Assembly (NCBI RefSeq): GCF_027409185.1
Contig: NC_084475.1
Span: forward strand, 14,032,130 to 14,096,129
DNA from: Cynocephalus volans
Taxonomy: Eukaryota > Chordata > Mammalia > Dermoptera > Cynocephalidae
Direction of reading: 5' to 3'
Length of the DNA stretch: 64,000 nt
Positions 50,127-62,181 of the stretch are shown piece after piece. The notes below the pieces were generated by a model. The model had not been told where the DNA came from. It did not search any database and saw only the letters and a program-made list of their open reading frames with translations. The position numbers and the translations under genes were made by a program. The first letter of the stretch is position 1, and every line of letters begins with the position of its first letter.

Positions 50127-51212
50127 TCACACGCGGATCTCATCCTCCTCTTCCTCATCCATGAAGGAGAAGTCCTTGTCGGGCTGCCTCGGGAGAGTGG
50201 CCCGGGCCCGGTCCGGCCCCCGGAAGGCAGGGCTGCGCTCCTCCAGGACACCCGAGGTGCAGCTGGACAGGGAGCTGCTGTCCCGCGTGGTGTGGCTGCC
50301 CACGCTGCGGGCCGAGCCGGGGCTGGGGGCCGCCGCCGCCCACCCCTCGTCCTCCAGAGCGCGGGAGGGTCGCGAGGGCAATTCCCGGCCGGCCTTGCCT
50401 TCCTGCCTTGCCAGGGGAGAGGCCACCCCTGCAGAAGCGGGAGCCTGGGGGAGCCTGCTGGGGCCTTCATCGCCGTGGTAGCCGCCGTCCTCCTCCTCCT
50501 CCTCCTCCTCCTGCTCGGGGTCCCACTCCTCCTTGTCCATGATGCTGAGGACATCGCCTAGCATGGAGGGCCCCAGGTCGATGTGGAAGGACATGATGGA
50601 CTCGGCGTGCTTCAGCCCATAGCTGGCCTTGGGCACGACGGGCAGATCGGTCAGGTCCCCGAAGGCCTGCTCGTCCAGGAGGGGGTCGGGGGAGTGGGGA
50701 CCCGCAGCCCCGTTCCGCCGGGGCACCACCTCCGCCTCGCCCGCCTCGTCCTCGCCTCCCTCCCCGGCACTTGCCTTCCTCACGGGGCTGGACGACAGGC
50801 TCTTGGGCAGCTTGCTGGAGCCCTTCTCCGCCACCTCTTTCTCATTGAGCTGGGGCAGGGACATGGCATTCTTGACAAAGAGGGCTGAGTCCCGCAGGGA
50901 GCCCAACATATCCCTCTGTTCCCGGTCCCCCCTGGTCACCGACTGTGACCGTTTGCTGCCCCGGAACTTGCGGGACAGAAGACTGCGTTTGGAAGAGGAG
51001 GAGGAGGCCTGTTCGTCCAGGGACTGGCCATCAAGCTCACCGGCCTTGCTATTGAGGAAGGAGGTGTCCCCAAAGGCATCTCCGGCTCGGCCCACGTGCA
51101 TAGTGTGGCGAAAATCACCCAGTGGGGCACTGATCATCTCTGCCGTGAGGTCCACGCGGGAACGGCGCTTGGAGTGCACTGAGCTGGACACCAGCTGCTT
51201 GAGGATTGGCAT
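50127..51212 (-). CDS. CDC42EP4: CDC42EP4 (Borg4), complete single coding exon
   Basis: An uninterrupted 361-residue frame, close to the human 356. The start reads MPILKQLVSSSVHSKRRSR with A at -3. A CRIB motif, ISAPLGDFRHTMHVG, occupies residues 27-41 and binds GTP-loaded CDC42; a basic KRRSR patch just before it may help membrane contact. Later Borg-family blocks are visible: SLRDSALFVKNAMSLPQL near 104-121 and GLKHAESIMSFHIDLG followed by PSMLGDVLSIMDKEEW near 200-231, then a run of Glu and an acidic C-terminus ending DEEEEDEIRV. Borg proteins link CDC42 to septins and actin and change cell shape. Coding in a single exon is normal for this family. The exon is CpG-rich. Identification is certain. 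Confidence 0.98.
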   Translation of the reverse strand: MPILKQLVSSSVHSKRRSRVDLTAEMISAPLGDFRHTMHVGRAGDAFGDTSFLNSKAGELDGQSLDEQASSSSSKRSLLSRKFRGSKRSQSVTRGDREQRDMLGSLRDSALFVKNAMSLPQLNEKEVAEKGSSKLPKSLSSSPVRKASAGEGGEDEAGEAEVVPRRNGAAGPHSPDPLLDEQAFGDLTDLPVVPKASYGLKHAESIMSFHIDLGPSMLGDVLSIMDKEEWDPEQEEEEEEEDGGYHGDEGPSRLPQAPASAGVASPLARQEGKAGRELPSRPSRALEDEGWAAAAPSPGSARSVGSHTTRDSSSLSSCTSGVLEERSPAFRGPDRARATLPRQPDKDFSFMDEEEEDEIRV

Positions 51213-51324
51213 CTTGCTGGACGGGAGGGGAGGAGGGCCCTCCCAAGATAGCGGACAGGTCTGGGGTCAGATCTGAAGTCCAAGTTCAGCAGGTGGAGGG
51301 GGAGATGATGAGGAAATCATAGGG
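51213..51324 (-). other. CDC42EP4: CDC42EP4 5' UTR part of coding exon
   Basis: On the minus strand the acceptor 'ttctctgcttgcag' precedes base 51324, so 112 untranslated bases lead to the ATG. At least one non-coding exon must lie further right, probably beyond the window given the roughly 28-kb human gene. Confidence 0.75.
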
Positions 51325-53584
51325 CTGCAAGCAGAGAACAGGAGGCAAAGGGTTAACACAGGCTGGACGCACAGTACAAAAGCCCATTAGCCAGGGGTGG
51401 TCATTTAAATCCCAGCTCTCCGACCAAAATGAAATAATGTGAAATAAGCCAGCAATCAACTTTATACCTCTGCCTATTTCTTCATCTGTAGGCTCTCGGG
51501 GTAGAGGAGTGATTTTGCAAATCTGATTAGAGTTCCAGGAGCCACAGACGCAGTTTCCCTGAAACTTGAGAGAGATAATCTTTCTTCTAAAAAACAATGC
51601 CTCCTCCACGCCCACCCCCAAATCAGGATGCTGCCAGAGCAAACACCACCACATTTAAGGACGTGAAGGTACATAAAGCAATTCCGGGCAGCAGTCTAGG
51701 GAAGAGATTGAGTCTACAAATTGGCGCCTATGAACAACCAGTCTGGAGACATGCTGTAAGTTCTTCCTGCTGTCTAACCTCAATTCCTGTGGAGTTAGTG
51801 GACAAATTGACCTGAGTCACAATCCTCAGAGAGAAGGGAGCGGGCAGGACAGGCCCAGGGAGACAGAGGTGCTGTCAGTACCTCCACATATGTGGGCGGC
51901 ACAGCTCTCTTTCTGAATCAGAATTGGGGTGGGGCTGCCGGGACCCACCAAACCAGCTCCCTGGCCTTTCAGCCCTTGTTGGGTGTTCCATAAATGAGGA
52001 TCCCGACTGCGACGTCTCCACTGTGGGGCCCCAAGCTCTTTGCCGAGGATCCACCTTCTGGTTTCTCAGGGAGATCAAGACTGGGAAACTCCCTCCCAAG
52101 TTTCTTTAATCATTAGGGAGCAGGGAGGCAGGGACTAGACGCTAAATGACTTAGCCCCCCTCGGACCTGCAGACCCCTGGGTGAGAACCAGAAATCCAAA
52201 GAACAGCAGAGGGAGAGCCCAGGAGAGCCTGGAGGTACCACCCACACAGCTCCTGGCAAGGGCCAAGCTGAAGATCAGTGTCGTGGCCAAACCAGTCCCT
52301 TTCTTTCCAGAGGAACCTGCCCCAAATATTAAGCCTAATACAGCTGAGCAGGGTGGGGAGAGACGTGTGCAGGGATTTAACTAAGTATGGTAAGTGAGGG
52401 GTGGCACTAGGCCACCCAGTGACTGCCTCTCTCCCTCCCAGCCCTACTAGCAGCACAGTTCTCAGAGGCACCTTCATTCCAAGCCCACCCTTCCTATTGC
52501 AAAGCTCGGACAGTGGGGGCCCCACCAGGGCTGCTTCCCCCCCACTCCCAGCTGCTGCCCCGGTGAGGCCACCATATCCCACCAGTCCCCGACATCCACC
52601 TAATAGGCTTCCCCTCCTGTCCCTCTCCAGTCCGCCCTTCTCTTAGCTCAAACAAAACCTGTCCACGGTGACATCCCACCAATGCAAACCCCTTGATCCA
52701 GTGACACCCCCGGGCTCCCTCCTCGATGCCAGTGTATGCTCCTCCCCTGCCCTTGCACTTTGCTCTGGCCCCTGAGCTGCTGTGCCTGACATAGCAGTTC
52801 CCTGCAGCAGCACCTGCCACCTGACACACCCAGCATGTCCTCAGGGCTCAACTGGGATGTTGCTGCTACCAGGAAACGTTCCAAGGCCAGGGCACGTCTT
52901 CCAGGCCATCTGCCCCCCCAGCACTCTGCAAGACCCCCTCTCCTAGCAAGCACTGGTTATATCATACAGTCCCCGTTGGCTGGACTGTAACCTTCCCACT
53001 GGACTATGAGCTTCTAGAGTGTTCTGATGGGTCTGTTCACCAGTGAGTTCCGTCTAGCAGTGCGTGCCACACAATTGGTCTTTAAACACGCATTGAAAGT
53101 CCAACAACTCCCTCCTACCCTCACTTGACCCCTCTGTTTCCCCTCTTCTGCCTTCATTTAGCTCCACAACTCCAGAGCTTCCAGCCTGACCTGTGTGTCC
53201 TCTGACCCCCACCCCCACGCTCTCTCATTCCACACCAAGCTGCTGCCGCCCAATCCAGTGGTGTCCCCCATCAGCAAGTATTTCCCATCCCCATGCGTTG
53301 GCAGTCATACTGCTTGTCACTCCAGCAAACATGAAGTTCTCTGAGGTGGGAGCCAGGTACCGGGGCAGACCTGCCACACAGATGACATGGCCAGCTCAAA
53401 GCTGGGGGAGGACTCTCCTGGAAAGACTTGAGATGACCCTCTGCAATCGGTCATCAGTCAACTCTCCCTCCTCCCCACCAAACCCTTAAAGAAGTTAACT
53501 TTCCCTAATCTTAGCTTGAACCATCCCTCTGTCCCCATCTCCTGCCCACCTCAACCTCTGAACAGTTAGATGCTGGACAGCTAG

Positions 53585-53970
53585 ACCGGGGGCAGGCATG
53601 CACTTTCTGCAAAGGGCCAGGAGTAAATACTTTCAGCTTTGTGGCTGATATGGCCCTTGTCACAGCTGCTTAACTCTGTCTTCTCAGCACAGAAGCAGCT
53701 ATGGACAACAAACAGAGACAGATGGGCGTGGCTGTGTTCCAGTAAAACTTTATGTACAGAGTGCTTCTGGGCTGGTGAGCACATCAAGGTGCTGGAAGGG
53801 TGGCCCCACCCCCCACTCCAGTACCCTGTCCCATACATCTCTTCCATCTGTTGTTCCAAACTGCAACCTTTATAATAAACCCGTAAAACTGAAAAACAAA
53901 AACCCCACCTTTATTTACAAAAACAGATGACAGGATGAATTTGGCTCTGACCCCCAAACAAGATATGGGA
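53585..53970 (-). mobile_element. hAT-type element, minus, internally rearranged
   Basis: 'actttctgcaaagggccagg', 'gtggctgtgttccagtaaaa' and 'ctttatttacaaaaacagat' are reverse parts of a Charlie-like element; about 130 bases of unrelated sequence lie between the two 'ctttat' parts. Confidence 0.55.
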
Positions 53971-54520
53971 CCCTCTAGGCCAGCCATGGGCTCCCAGGCC
54001 AAATTTTGGGGAAAATTCTCTTTGGCTAAAAATAAAAAGAAAAGGTAAGGTCTACCTCCGTCATGCTGGACTTAGAAGGAAATTAAACCAGCTTTCAAAC
54101 AAACTCTTGGTACTGGCAAATCCCTCAGGACCCCCCACCAGGGTGGGCAGTGAGGCAGGAATGGAACGGGAAGGACCCCCGTCTTCTACCTGCCAGTGAC
54201 CCGGCTCCTGGCTCTACTCACGGAATCCTGGAATCTCAAGGAACTGGAAGGGATACCCAGCGCAGCTCTTTAATTTCTGGGTGGGAAAACAGGTTTACCG
54301 AAGCAAAGTAGCTTATCCAGGTTTATACCCCCAAACCAGGTGTCCTGGGCCCAAGCTCTTTCTACTCCTTCTCTGGCCTTTGGTGGGTGGCATCACTGCA
54401 TCACTGGCCAGTCACCATCCCCCTCTTAAGCATTCCTCCCCACTGCTGAAAAGGGAGGAGCCTGGCTGCTGCCTCAAGAAAGTTCTTGTGTAACCTGAGA
54501 GCAGATTCTGACACTGATGG

Positions 54521-54738
54521 CACTCTGGGCCGGGTAATTCTTGGGCCGGGTAATTCTTGGGCCGGATAATTCTTTCTTGGGGGTGGGGCTGTTCTGTGCA
54601 TTGTAGGATGCTTAGCAGCATTCCCCACTCGATGCCAGGAGCAGCCATCCCTCAGTCTTGACAACCAAAATGGTCTCGAGACACTTCCTGATGTCCCCTG
54701 AGAGGCAAAACTTTCCCAGGGTGGGAATCATGGCCCTA
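54521..54738 (-). mobile_element. MER20, minus, with internal triplication
   Basis: 'ctgtgcattgtaggatgctt', 'agcagcattccccactcgat', 'cttgacaaccaaaatggtct' and 'gatgtcccctgagaggcaaa' are reverse MER20. Its left side carries the tandem at 54527-54574. Confidence 0.82.
54527..54574. repeat. Three tandem copies of a 16-mer
   Basis: 'gggccgggtaattctt' twice and 'gggccggataattctt' once, in direct series. Only one copy is normal in MER20. Confidence 0.95.
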
Positions 54739-55755
54739 GAGGGAGAGCGTATATGCAAAAACAAAGCATGTACTACTCGCCAGGTAAACAAAGCGATGAA
54801 CAAAAAGAGAGGCAGGGAGGGGGCATGAAGCATCAGAATTGGGTAGGAACACAGTGACATGAACCTCCAGAGTTGTATAAGGGTTTCCATGTAATGGCAG
54901 GAATGTCTGCAACCCAGTAAGCCACAGCAAGCACTGCGGTTTCCAGATCTTAAGTGCTCATTAGAGAGAAAAGAAAGGGAAACCACAGGCGCAGCTGTCC
55001 AGGACTCACCAGAGATGCTGCAACTGCTGTGGCCACCCAGAGGCACCAAGTGTCCTGGCCACTATAGCTACAGCGGAGAGGAGCTCCCACCATCCCTTTC
55101 TCCAGCACATCTTTATGGATAGGAGGGGACAGCAAGGAAACTTAGTTAAAATATACATGTGGCAGTGTCACATTCATACATGCCCATTGTAAGCCAGCCC
55201 CAGGATCTCCAGATCCTGCTTGGCCTCATACCCCAGAAAGATGGCACCAGATACACCCAGTGCTCTCTGCTTCCTGTGGTCTCACTCCCTGGGAGGTGGG
55301 AATGAGGCTTGTGACAAACCATCTTCAATACCCAGGAGGGGGGCCTAGAAGGAGGCGGCTACAGTGCCCAGCAGTCTAGGGCAGGGGTGAGGTCTCCATG
55401 TCCTGGAGCCAGAGCTCAGACTAGATGGGCCAGATGGAAGGTTCGAGGGCCAGCGAGAACTCACTCAGTGGGTTGTTTTAAGCCCTTGGTTGCACGGGCC
55501 CTGAGTGACACTAAGTCACCCCAAGCTTCTAATGGAGAACGATTTGGAAGTGAGGAGGTGGAACATGGAGTTTAATAAGAGCAAGCTGCTGGTGGGAGCC
55601 GTTGCTGCAGCCAGAGGCCTGGGACCGTCTGGGGGTGGCGGAAGTTTGGGAGGCCCCAAGCGCCCACCCCAGGAGGGGATCAAACCACAGGGAGCTGTGG
55701 CTTTGGGAGGGGTATTGCTAAGTGCTGTGACTCAGCTCAGAGGGAAGTGGCTAAA

Positions 55756-55811
55756 ATAGGCTGCCCCAAGAAGGGCATAGGCTGCCCCAAGAAGGGCATA
55801 GCCTGCCCTGG
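55756..55811. repeat. 21-bp tandem repeat
   Basis: 'ataggctgccccaagaaggg' plus C occurs twice without change, then a partial third copy 'atagcctgccctggg'. Confidence 0.93.
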
Positions 55812-56464
55812 GTGGGATACACCCCCGCCCCAACCCAGAAGGGCAAGGGACAACGGATCAGCAGCTCACAGCTCTCCCTAGCTCTCCCAAGCCTCTGCAG
55901 GAGCAGGTTCCTCTACCCTCTCACTAGCCCCAATGACTGCAGAACCTTCCAAGGCAGGAGCAACAAGTCCTCCCTGGAAGGCCAGGCCCATAGCTGGGTT
56001 TACATCAACCACTCAGCCGCACTCCTGGGATAATAGAGGGCAACCCTTGCCGGGACCTTCACCCGCCCTCCCTGGCAGGATGCATACAGAGCAGTGCCCT
56101 CTCACACTGGCCAGCCCAGCAGCCCCTAGACAGACCGAAAGACAGGCTGTACCAATGCATCCCACTCCAAATGCTCAGGAAGTGGCCTGTCCCTAGCAGC
56201 CTGGCTCAAGGCAGGAGCCAGACCTGAGCTCTCCTGGCGCAGCCAGGCAGGCCTCCCACTCTACAGCTGACCCTCAGCCCACCCAGTACACCGAGTACAC
56301 ATGCTTCAGTGCCCACGGCCACTGCCACGGGGCAGCTGCCACCTCCATCAGCCCTTCCCTGAGCTGTTCTAACCACCCATCAGATACTAGCTCCAGGCAC
56401 CATGGCTGGAACAGAGAGGACTTTTGGCACATGATGACTTCAGTCATGACTTAGATTGGCTACA

Positions 56465-57085
56465 AGAGGCTTTGTTTACTCACTCACTCACTCACTCATT
56501 CGATGACTTACTGCAGACCCATCGATACTCTTCTAGGCCCTGGAGACAGAGCAGCAAAAACATCCCATGTTACTTTCCCAGAGCACACATGTAGTGAGAG
56601 TGCAGGTGGGTGGGGAACGGGGGTGTAAATAAAACAGTATCTCGTAGTCCTCGGTGTAATGGGACAGTATAAGAGAGTGTGGGAGGGGGACTGCGAGAGG
56701 CCCCTCCAAGCAAAGGAGCTGAGAACTGAATGGTAAGAAGGAGCCAGCCGTGTCCAGAATCATCCAGGCAGAGGAATAGCACATGCAAAGGCCCAGAGGT
56801 AGGAGCAATCTGGGAATAGAATGCAAACCTATGCGGCCAGGGGCCAGGTCTCAGGGGACTTCCTTGTAAGACCAGGTAAGGAGTCTAGATGCCCTTCTAG
56901 GTACAAAAAGGAAACCAGCGGCCACTCATAAGCAGGCAAATGATGCAATCTGTATATCCGGAAGCTCCAGGTGGCCGCCGGCATTGGAGGCATGGAGGAG
57001 GGGAAGCAGGAAGTCTCACAGGCTGTTATGGGAGTCTAAGGCAAAGAGGAGGGAGGCCAGGACATGGGTGTGGCTGAGGAGTACA
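56465..57085 (+). mobile_element. L2-like fragment
   Basis: 'cttctaggccctggagacag', 'agcagcaaaaacatcccatg', 'cacatgcaaaggcccagagg' and 'aaatgatgcaatctgt' follow L2 order. A short CACT microsatellite lies at 56479-56500. Confidence 0.55.
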
Positions 57086-58047
57086 GAGGGGAACACCTTC
57101 CAGGCATGTTTTAGAGATAGAGACACCGGGGTTGCTGAGAGCCCAGACAGGAGATAAGAGAAAGACAAGGATCAAAGGGGACTCCAGGCCTTCCAGGGGA
57201 TGCTTGGAGCACCAGGCATCCTTTTCCAGTGGTGGGTCACCCCTGGTGGGTGACAGGGGTGGGGACAATATTCTACCCCCAGGCAGAATTCAACTTAGTC
57301 AAAACGGGGAAGGCATTCTGCCACACAAGGTCTGTCGGATGGAACAACACACTGGAGCTGGCTGTGCAAGAAACTCAGCATGATATGGGCCTCAACTCTC
57401 TGTAAGATGTTAGGGGCTCTGGCTTTTGTCACAAGAGAAAGATCCGGTGCTTTCTGGAACACTCACCAGCCTTATCCTGGGAAGATAAGAAGGGCCAGGG
57501 AAGGGGGAAGACTGTTTCATTCAAACAGTGTAGCAAGGCTCAGGGTAGCTGAGTGAGTGGGAGAGAATGTGGAAGCTTTGACAGGCATTGTTACACGCTC
57601 CAGGAGGAACTTCCATGGGGGTCGTGTTGCAGTCTCAGCTGATTTTAGTACTACTGGACATCGGTTAGCTCCTTCATGTGCTCTGCCAAAAAATCTCGTA
57701 CTGAAAAGTGTGCTGTTTGTACAAAGAGGTTGAGACTCACTGCCTGAAAATATTCTGAGCCTGAATAGCCACAATTAAATAATTTTTTAAAAAAGCCCAG
57801 GAGGGGAACATGAAATATCACCCTTGTGACTCTTGTACCATTTCTGTATCTGTGTGAAATATCACCTTAAAATACCCGGGTGTGGTGGGATCATACTTTC
57901 AGACATGGAAAGACCAAATTGAGGGACTTGCCCTAGGTCATGGACTGAAGCCAGGGCTTACTTCCCACTCCAGGGCATCATCCAGTAATATGGTGATGCA
58001 CTGTCAAAAGTGCAGGGGTGTCAGGTAAAAAACATCAAACATGTAGT

Positions 58048-58076
58048 TTGTGTGTGTGTGTGTGTGTACACACACT
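58048..58076. repeat. (GT)n / (AC)n microsatellite
   Basis: About ten GT units followed by 'acacacac', giving a small self-complementary run. Confidence 0.9.
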
Positions 58077-58319
58077 TTTTTATAGGTTTTATGCATGTCT
58101 ATTGTCAACCACGCATTCATCAATAAGTGTTAGTTTCCCTCTTTTTATATAAAATAAATCAATATAAATAGAAGTTCTGGTGTGTTCTTCCCACATCCCA
58201 GTGGATTTTCTTGTGTATCCTTGGGGATGCTAAATACAGCACCAACAGTAAGCACTCCCATTGAGGCAGACTGAGAGTCCCTGGGGAAATTGTCCAACCC
58301 AGTGGCCTTGACTAGGCTG

Positions 58320-58405
58320 CTGGAGCAAGAAGTGGCTTGCCAAAGGTCACAGAGCTCGTGAGTGACCCAGGTGGTATTGGAGCCCAAGTCTGTTGCCTCT
58401 CAATC
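58320..58405 (+). mobile_element. MIR fragment
   Basis: 'cttgccaaaggtcacagagc', 'tcgtgagtgacccaggtgg' and 'attggagcccaagtctg'. Confidence 0.6.
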
Positions 58406-58957
58406 TAAAGATCTTTCCCAGATAACAGCTGAATTGGTTCACTGCCAGGTACCAGGTCAGACCTTCTTGTGTTTGTTACCATCTTGCCCAAATTAAGAGC
58501 TAGGAAAGAGAAGGGGAAAGGACCTCCCTCCCACCATACAGCTGGCCCTAGGTGCCACCAACAGGGAGAAAGTTACACAACCCTGATCCAATAGCCGCTC
58601 AGAGTCAAAATAATCCCAGGATGGGGTGGTCTTGGGGCAGGTGCTATGGCAAAGTTTCTTTAAATAACAGCTTTAAAACACATATGATTCAACAACCTCC
58701 CCTTCTAGAAACTTAACCCCATTTAATTACTTCAAAGGAAAAAAATTCACATACACAGATGGTCATCAAAACCTTCTCCATAGGAGCAAAAGATCGGAAA
58801 CAGCCAGGGAATGGCCAAGGAAGCTAGGTGCCATTAACGAAGCAATTATGCAGTCGTGAAAGATGGGGGCTTATGAAGACCACACTGTGACATGGAAAAC
58901 TGTTTACCAAATGGCATTAAGTGCGAGAAAAAAAAACAAACAAAAACAGAACATATA

Positions 58958-59041
58958 CGGAGAGTACTTCAAAAAGCTCATGGAAAGATTCGTATTACCT
59001 TTTAATTCTATTTTTCCATGAACTTTTTAAAGTACTCTCGT
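58958..59041. mobile_element. Palindromic mariner-like MITE, intact copy
   Basis: Inverted ends 'gagagtacttcaaaaagctc' and, in reverse, 'gagagtactttaaaaagttc' enclose about 25 bases with 'ttttaattctattttt'. TA-like flanks and the ~84-base length fit a Tc1/mariner miniature element. Confidence 0.78.
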
Positions 59042-59869
59042 ACTTGCTTACACACAGCGGTTACAACTCTACACAAATACTCATTCGTGGATAAAGACTG
59101 AAAAGGCACACAGAGAAATTAAGAAGCTATGTTAGCTTAGAGAGGAAAACAGCCTTTGTTTTTTTTCCTTAAATTTCCTTTCATGTGGTAATACAGTTTT
59201 AATATTAAAAAAAATCCAAAGCATCAAAGGCTTAATGAAAAGAGTTTAATTTCAAAACCAGCTTAAGAGTATCTAGTTCTCGGGACCTGGCAGCTGCAGC
59301 CCAGTACAAGGCACCACTGGGGGCTGAGTGAAGATGGGTCTCCATCCACTCTGTTTCTCCCACTGACGTCTTTTTCTCTTTCTCTCCCAAGTCACTCCCA
59401 AGCTAGACATGTTTCTTAGGTCCTTGTTTCATCATTTCGAGTTGTCTGGGAGGAGAAAGTGGGATATAATAACCTGACATCAGGGGAAAAAACAGAGATT
59501 AGGGACCCCCCCCAAAAAAGAACTTGCTCCCCAACAGCTGCTTCCTGATGCTTGAGCCTCCCCAACTGAGCAGGAGATGAGAGATAACTGTCACTCCCAC
59601 CCCACCGGAGACTGGCCTATTTCCAGTGACACTGAAGCTCCCAGCTGGAGGCCAGTCCCACACATGACCGTGGGATCCTATTGAGATATTCTGGGCAGGT
59701 GAAGTTCTTGCTTCTGCTATTTCTACAGCCCCAGCTCAGCTAGACTGATCACTGCAAGGGAGCAGAGAAAACAAGAAGGGGTAGGGGTCACACAAGGGCA
59801 ACAGCACCTAGGTGCTCCAGCGACTGGCTCATCACCCCCACACCATGTGCAGAAATGACACTACTGTCA

Positions 59870-60095
59870 ACAGTCCCCATTTATTGGGTGTCTGCTGCAT
59901 GCCAGGCATTGTGTAGGGGACAACATAAATGTATGGCCCCTGAATCTCAAAGACACCCTGCAAGGAGGTTGCCATGATTGCTCCCATTTTACAGAAAGGG
60001 AAACTGAGGTTCAGATGGGATGAATTCCCTTGCTCACTGTCACAGCTTGTAAATGGTGACTTGAGCCCATTTCTGGCAGACCTCGGAACACATGG
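59870..60095 (+). mobile_element. MIR, near full length
   Basis: 'catttattgggtgtctgctg', 'catgccaggcattgtgtagg', 'cccattttacagaaagggaa' and 'ttgagcccatttctggcaga'. Confidence 0.8.
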
Positions 60096-60931
60096 CTTTC
60101 TGTATGAGGTGATGCTGCCTGACGGCGCAGACGTCCACAGCTGAGAATGTGCACATGGAGGGATGGGGTAGGATGGGGCTGGGGAGCCTGTTTATCCAAG
60201 ACCCTTGGAACCAGGACTCACTGTATTGCCTCCCCTAGTACAGATCTGCCCCTAGGGATGGGAATACTTGAAGCCTCCTCAAATGGGATCCTCCTTACCC
60301 AGGATCCCATTCCCACTTCCTTCTCTGAGGAACTTCCCAATGTTCTGATTGCCTGGGAGGTAAGAAGTGGGGAGAATCACCCTGATGCAGAAGCCAGGTC
60401 TCCCCCAGCATTCTTGGAATGGGATTAGCACAAGGCTCTGCTTCAAATGTTTCTCATATCTGCTCAGCTCCAATCTCCATCTTGTGTTCCTGGGTTGGTC
60501 CAGCTTCCAAGAATGAAGACCAGAACCCTGACCCAACACTGCTCTTAAAACCTTCAGGCTGGGTGCCCCATGCTTGCTCTGCTCTCCCTGCCTGCCAGCC
60601 CATCCAGGGCAGGCTCACTGGCTCAACAAGGCCACTGCCCAGCCACCCTAGTGATAAACATCCTCACTTTGCTGGCCCCTTCCTGGAAGGAAGAAACTGA
60701 GGAGGCCCCAGATTTTACAACATGCTTCCCACAGCTGCAAGCCAATGCACATTCTCCAGGCATTCCTATGGGGCATGGGGGCAGGGAGAGAGGTGGGGAG
60801 GGGGATGAACCAGTCAGAGCAGGGCTCATAGGGTGAACAGGACAAGGACGAAAGCAATAGACCACACCAGAACTTCTCAGCTATTTCCATTTTCTGCAGC
60901 CTCTCTATGGCTTATTTAATCACTTAGACCT

Positions 60932-61245
60932 AACCTGTCCAATATGGCAGCCACCGGTCTCATGTGGTTATTGAGCACTTGAAGTGTGGCAAGTCCAAAC
61001 TGAGATGTGCTAACGTGTAACATACACGCTGGATTTCAACACTTAGTATGAAAAAGAGAATGTAAAATATTTCACATTTTTATATTGATTACACGTTAAA
61101 ATGATAATAATTTGCATAGAGTGGGTTAAATAGAATGTCCATGTCATCTATGTCTTTTTACTTGTTAAAATGTAGTTATTAAACATGTAAATTATGTATG
61201 GGACTTGCCTGAGACTTCTACCCGACAGCTCTGATTTAGACATTT
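60932..61245 (+). mobile_element. hAT-type DNA transposon
   Basis: 'ctgtccaatatggcagccac', 'ggttattgagcacttgaagt', 'actgagatgtgctaacgtgt' and 'gggttaaatagaatgtcc' form a long, ordered match to a common mammalian element with CTGTCCAATA ends. Confidence 0.68.
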
Positions 61246-61439
61246 TCCTCCTTATTACACAAGCAGCACTTTCCACTGTAGATGGATAAAGGAAACCAAC
61301 CACTGTTCACTTTTGGGTGGAAAGATTTACATGTTAACAAATTAGACTACATTATTTTAAATTAAGTCCTAATATTCTGATTTTTACATCCAGTCAGCCA
61401 CGGATGAATGCTCTGTTGTTTCAGTCTGGTTGATAACTC

Positions 61440-62055
61440 TCCTTCCAGGGAAATATGCCCAAGATTTTAACTATTTCCAGAGGATACATCCTTGTGAGTA
61501 AAATTACTTTTGTTTCTTACTGTTAACTTCAGGAGGTTTTGCCAAGTTACAACCCCACTGATGTAGGATGAGGGTGTCCAACACCAGGCATTATATTTTC
61601 TTTCACTAAATTGAAAACACCCCCCCCATAAACTTGTAATTTGTATTTCTTTGATTACTAACAAGGGTGAAGTTGTTTTTTTTGTTTGTTTTTTGTTTTC
61701 TGTTTTTAATATTATTGGCATTTGTATCCTTTCTCTTGTGAATTGCTTGTTGAAGCCTTTTGCCCATTTTTCTATTGGGGGGTGGGGGCTTCACTTTTTC
61801 CAACGGATTTGTGTGACCTCTTTAAATATTAAAGCTACTTAAATCTTTGACGATCACATTTTGCAAATATTTTTGCAAATTAATCATATGCCTATTTATA
61901 TTACAGTGATTTTGTTGTTTTCTTTTCCATGCAGAGCTTGTTAATCTTTACATGGTCAAATCTTTTTAATGGCTTCTGGATTTAGTATCATAAGCAAAGA
62001 CCCTCCCTACCCATAAGTTTATGAAAATATTCACTTTTTCTAAAACCACCAGGCA
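61440..62055 (+). mobile_element. Old L1 fragment
   Basis: 'atttctttgattactaacaa', 'tgtgaattgcttgttgaagc', 'cttttgcccatttttctatt' and 'ccatgcagagcttgttaatc' are typical of an ancient L1M non-coding 3' region. Confidence 0.7.
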
Positions 62056-62181
62056 ATATAATATTTCACAACCAATCATAGAAAAAAAAAAAAAAATACA
62101 AGGAGGAAATACACCAAACTAGAGATGTCTGTGACTAACAAAATTGTGGGTTACTCAAAATAGAAAATAAGAAATCAAAAT

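Noticed and set aside
50629-51276. A 215-codon plus-strand frame opposite CDC42EP4
   Set aside because: It is the antisense shadow of a GC-rich, strongly conserved coding exon.
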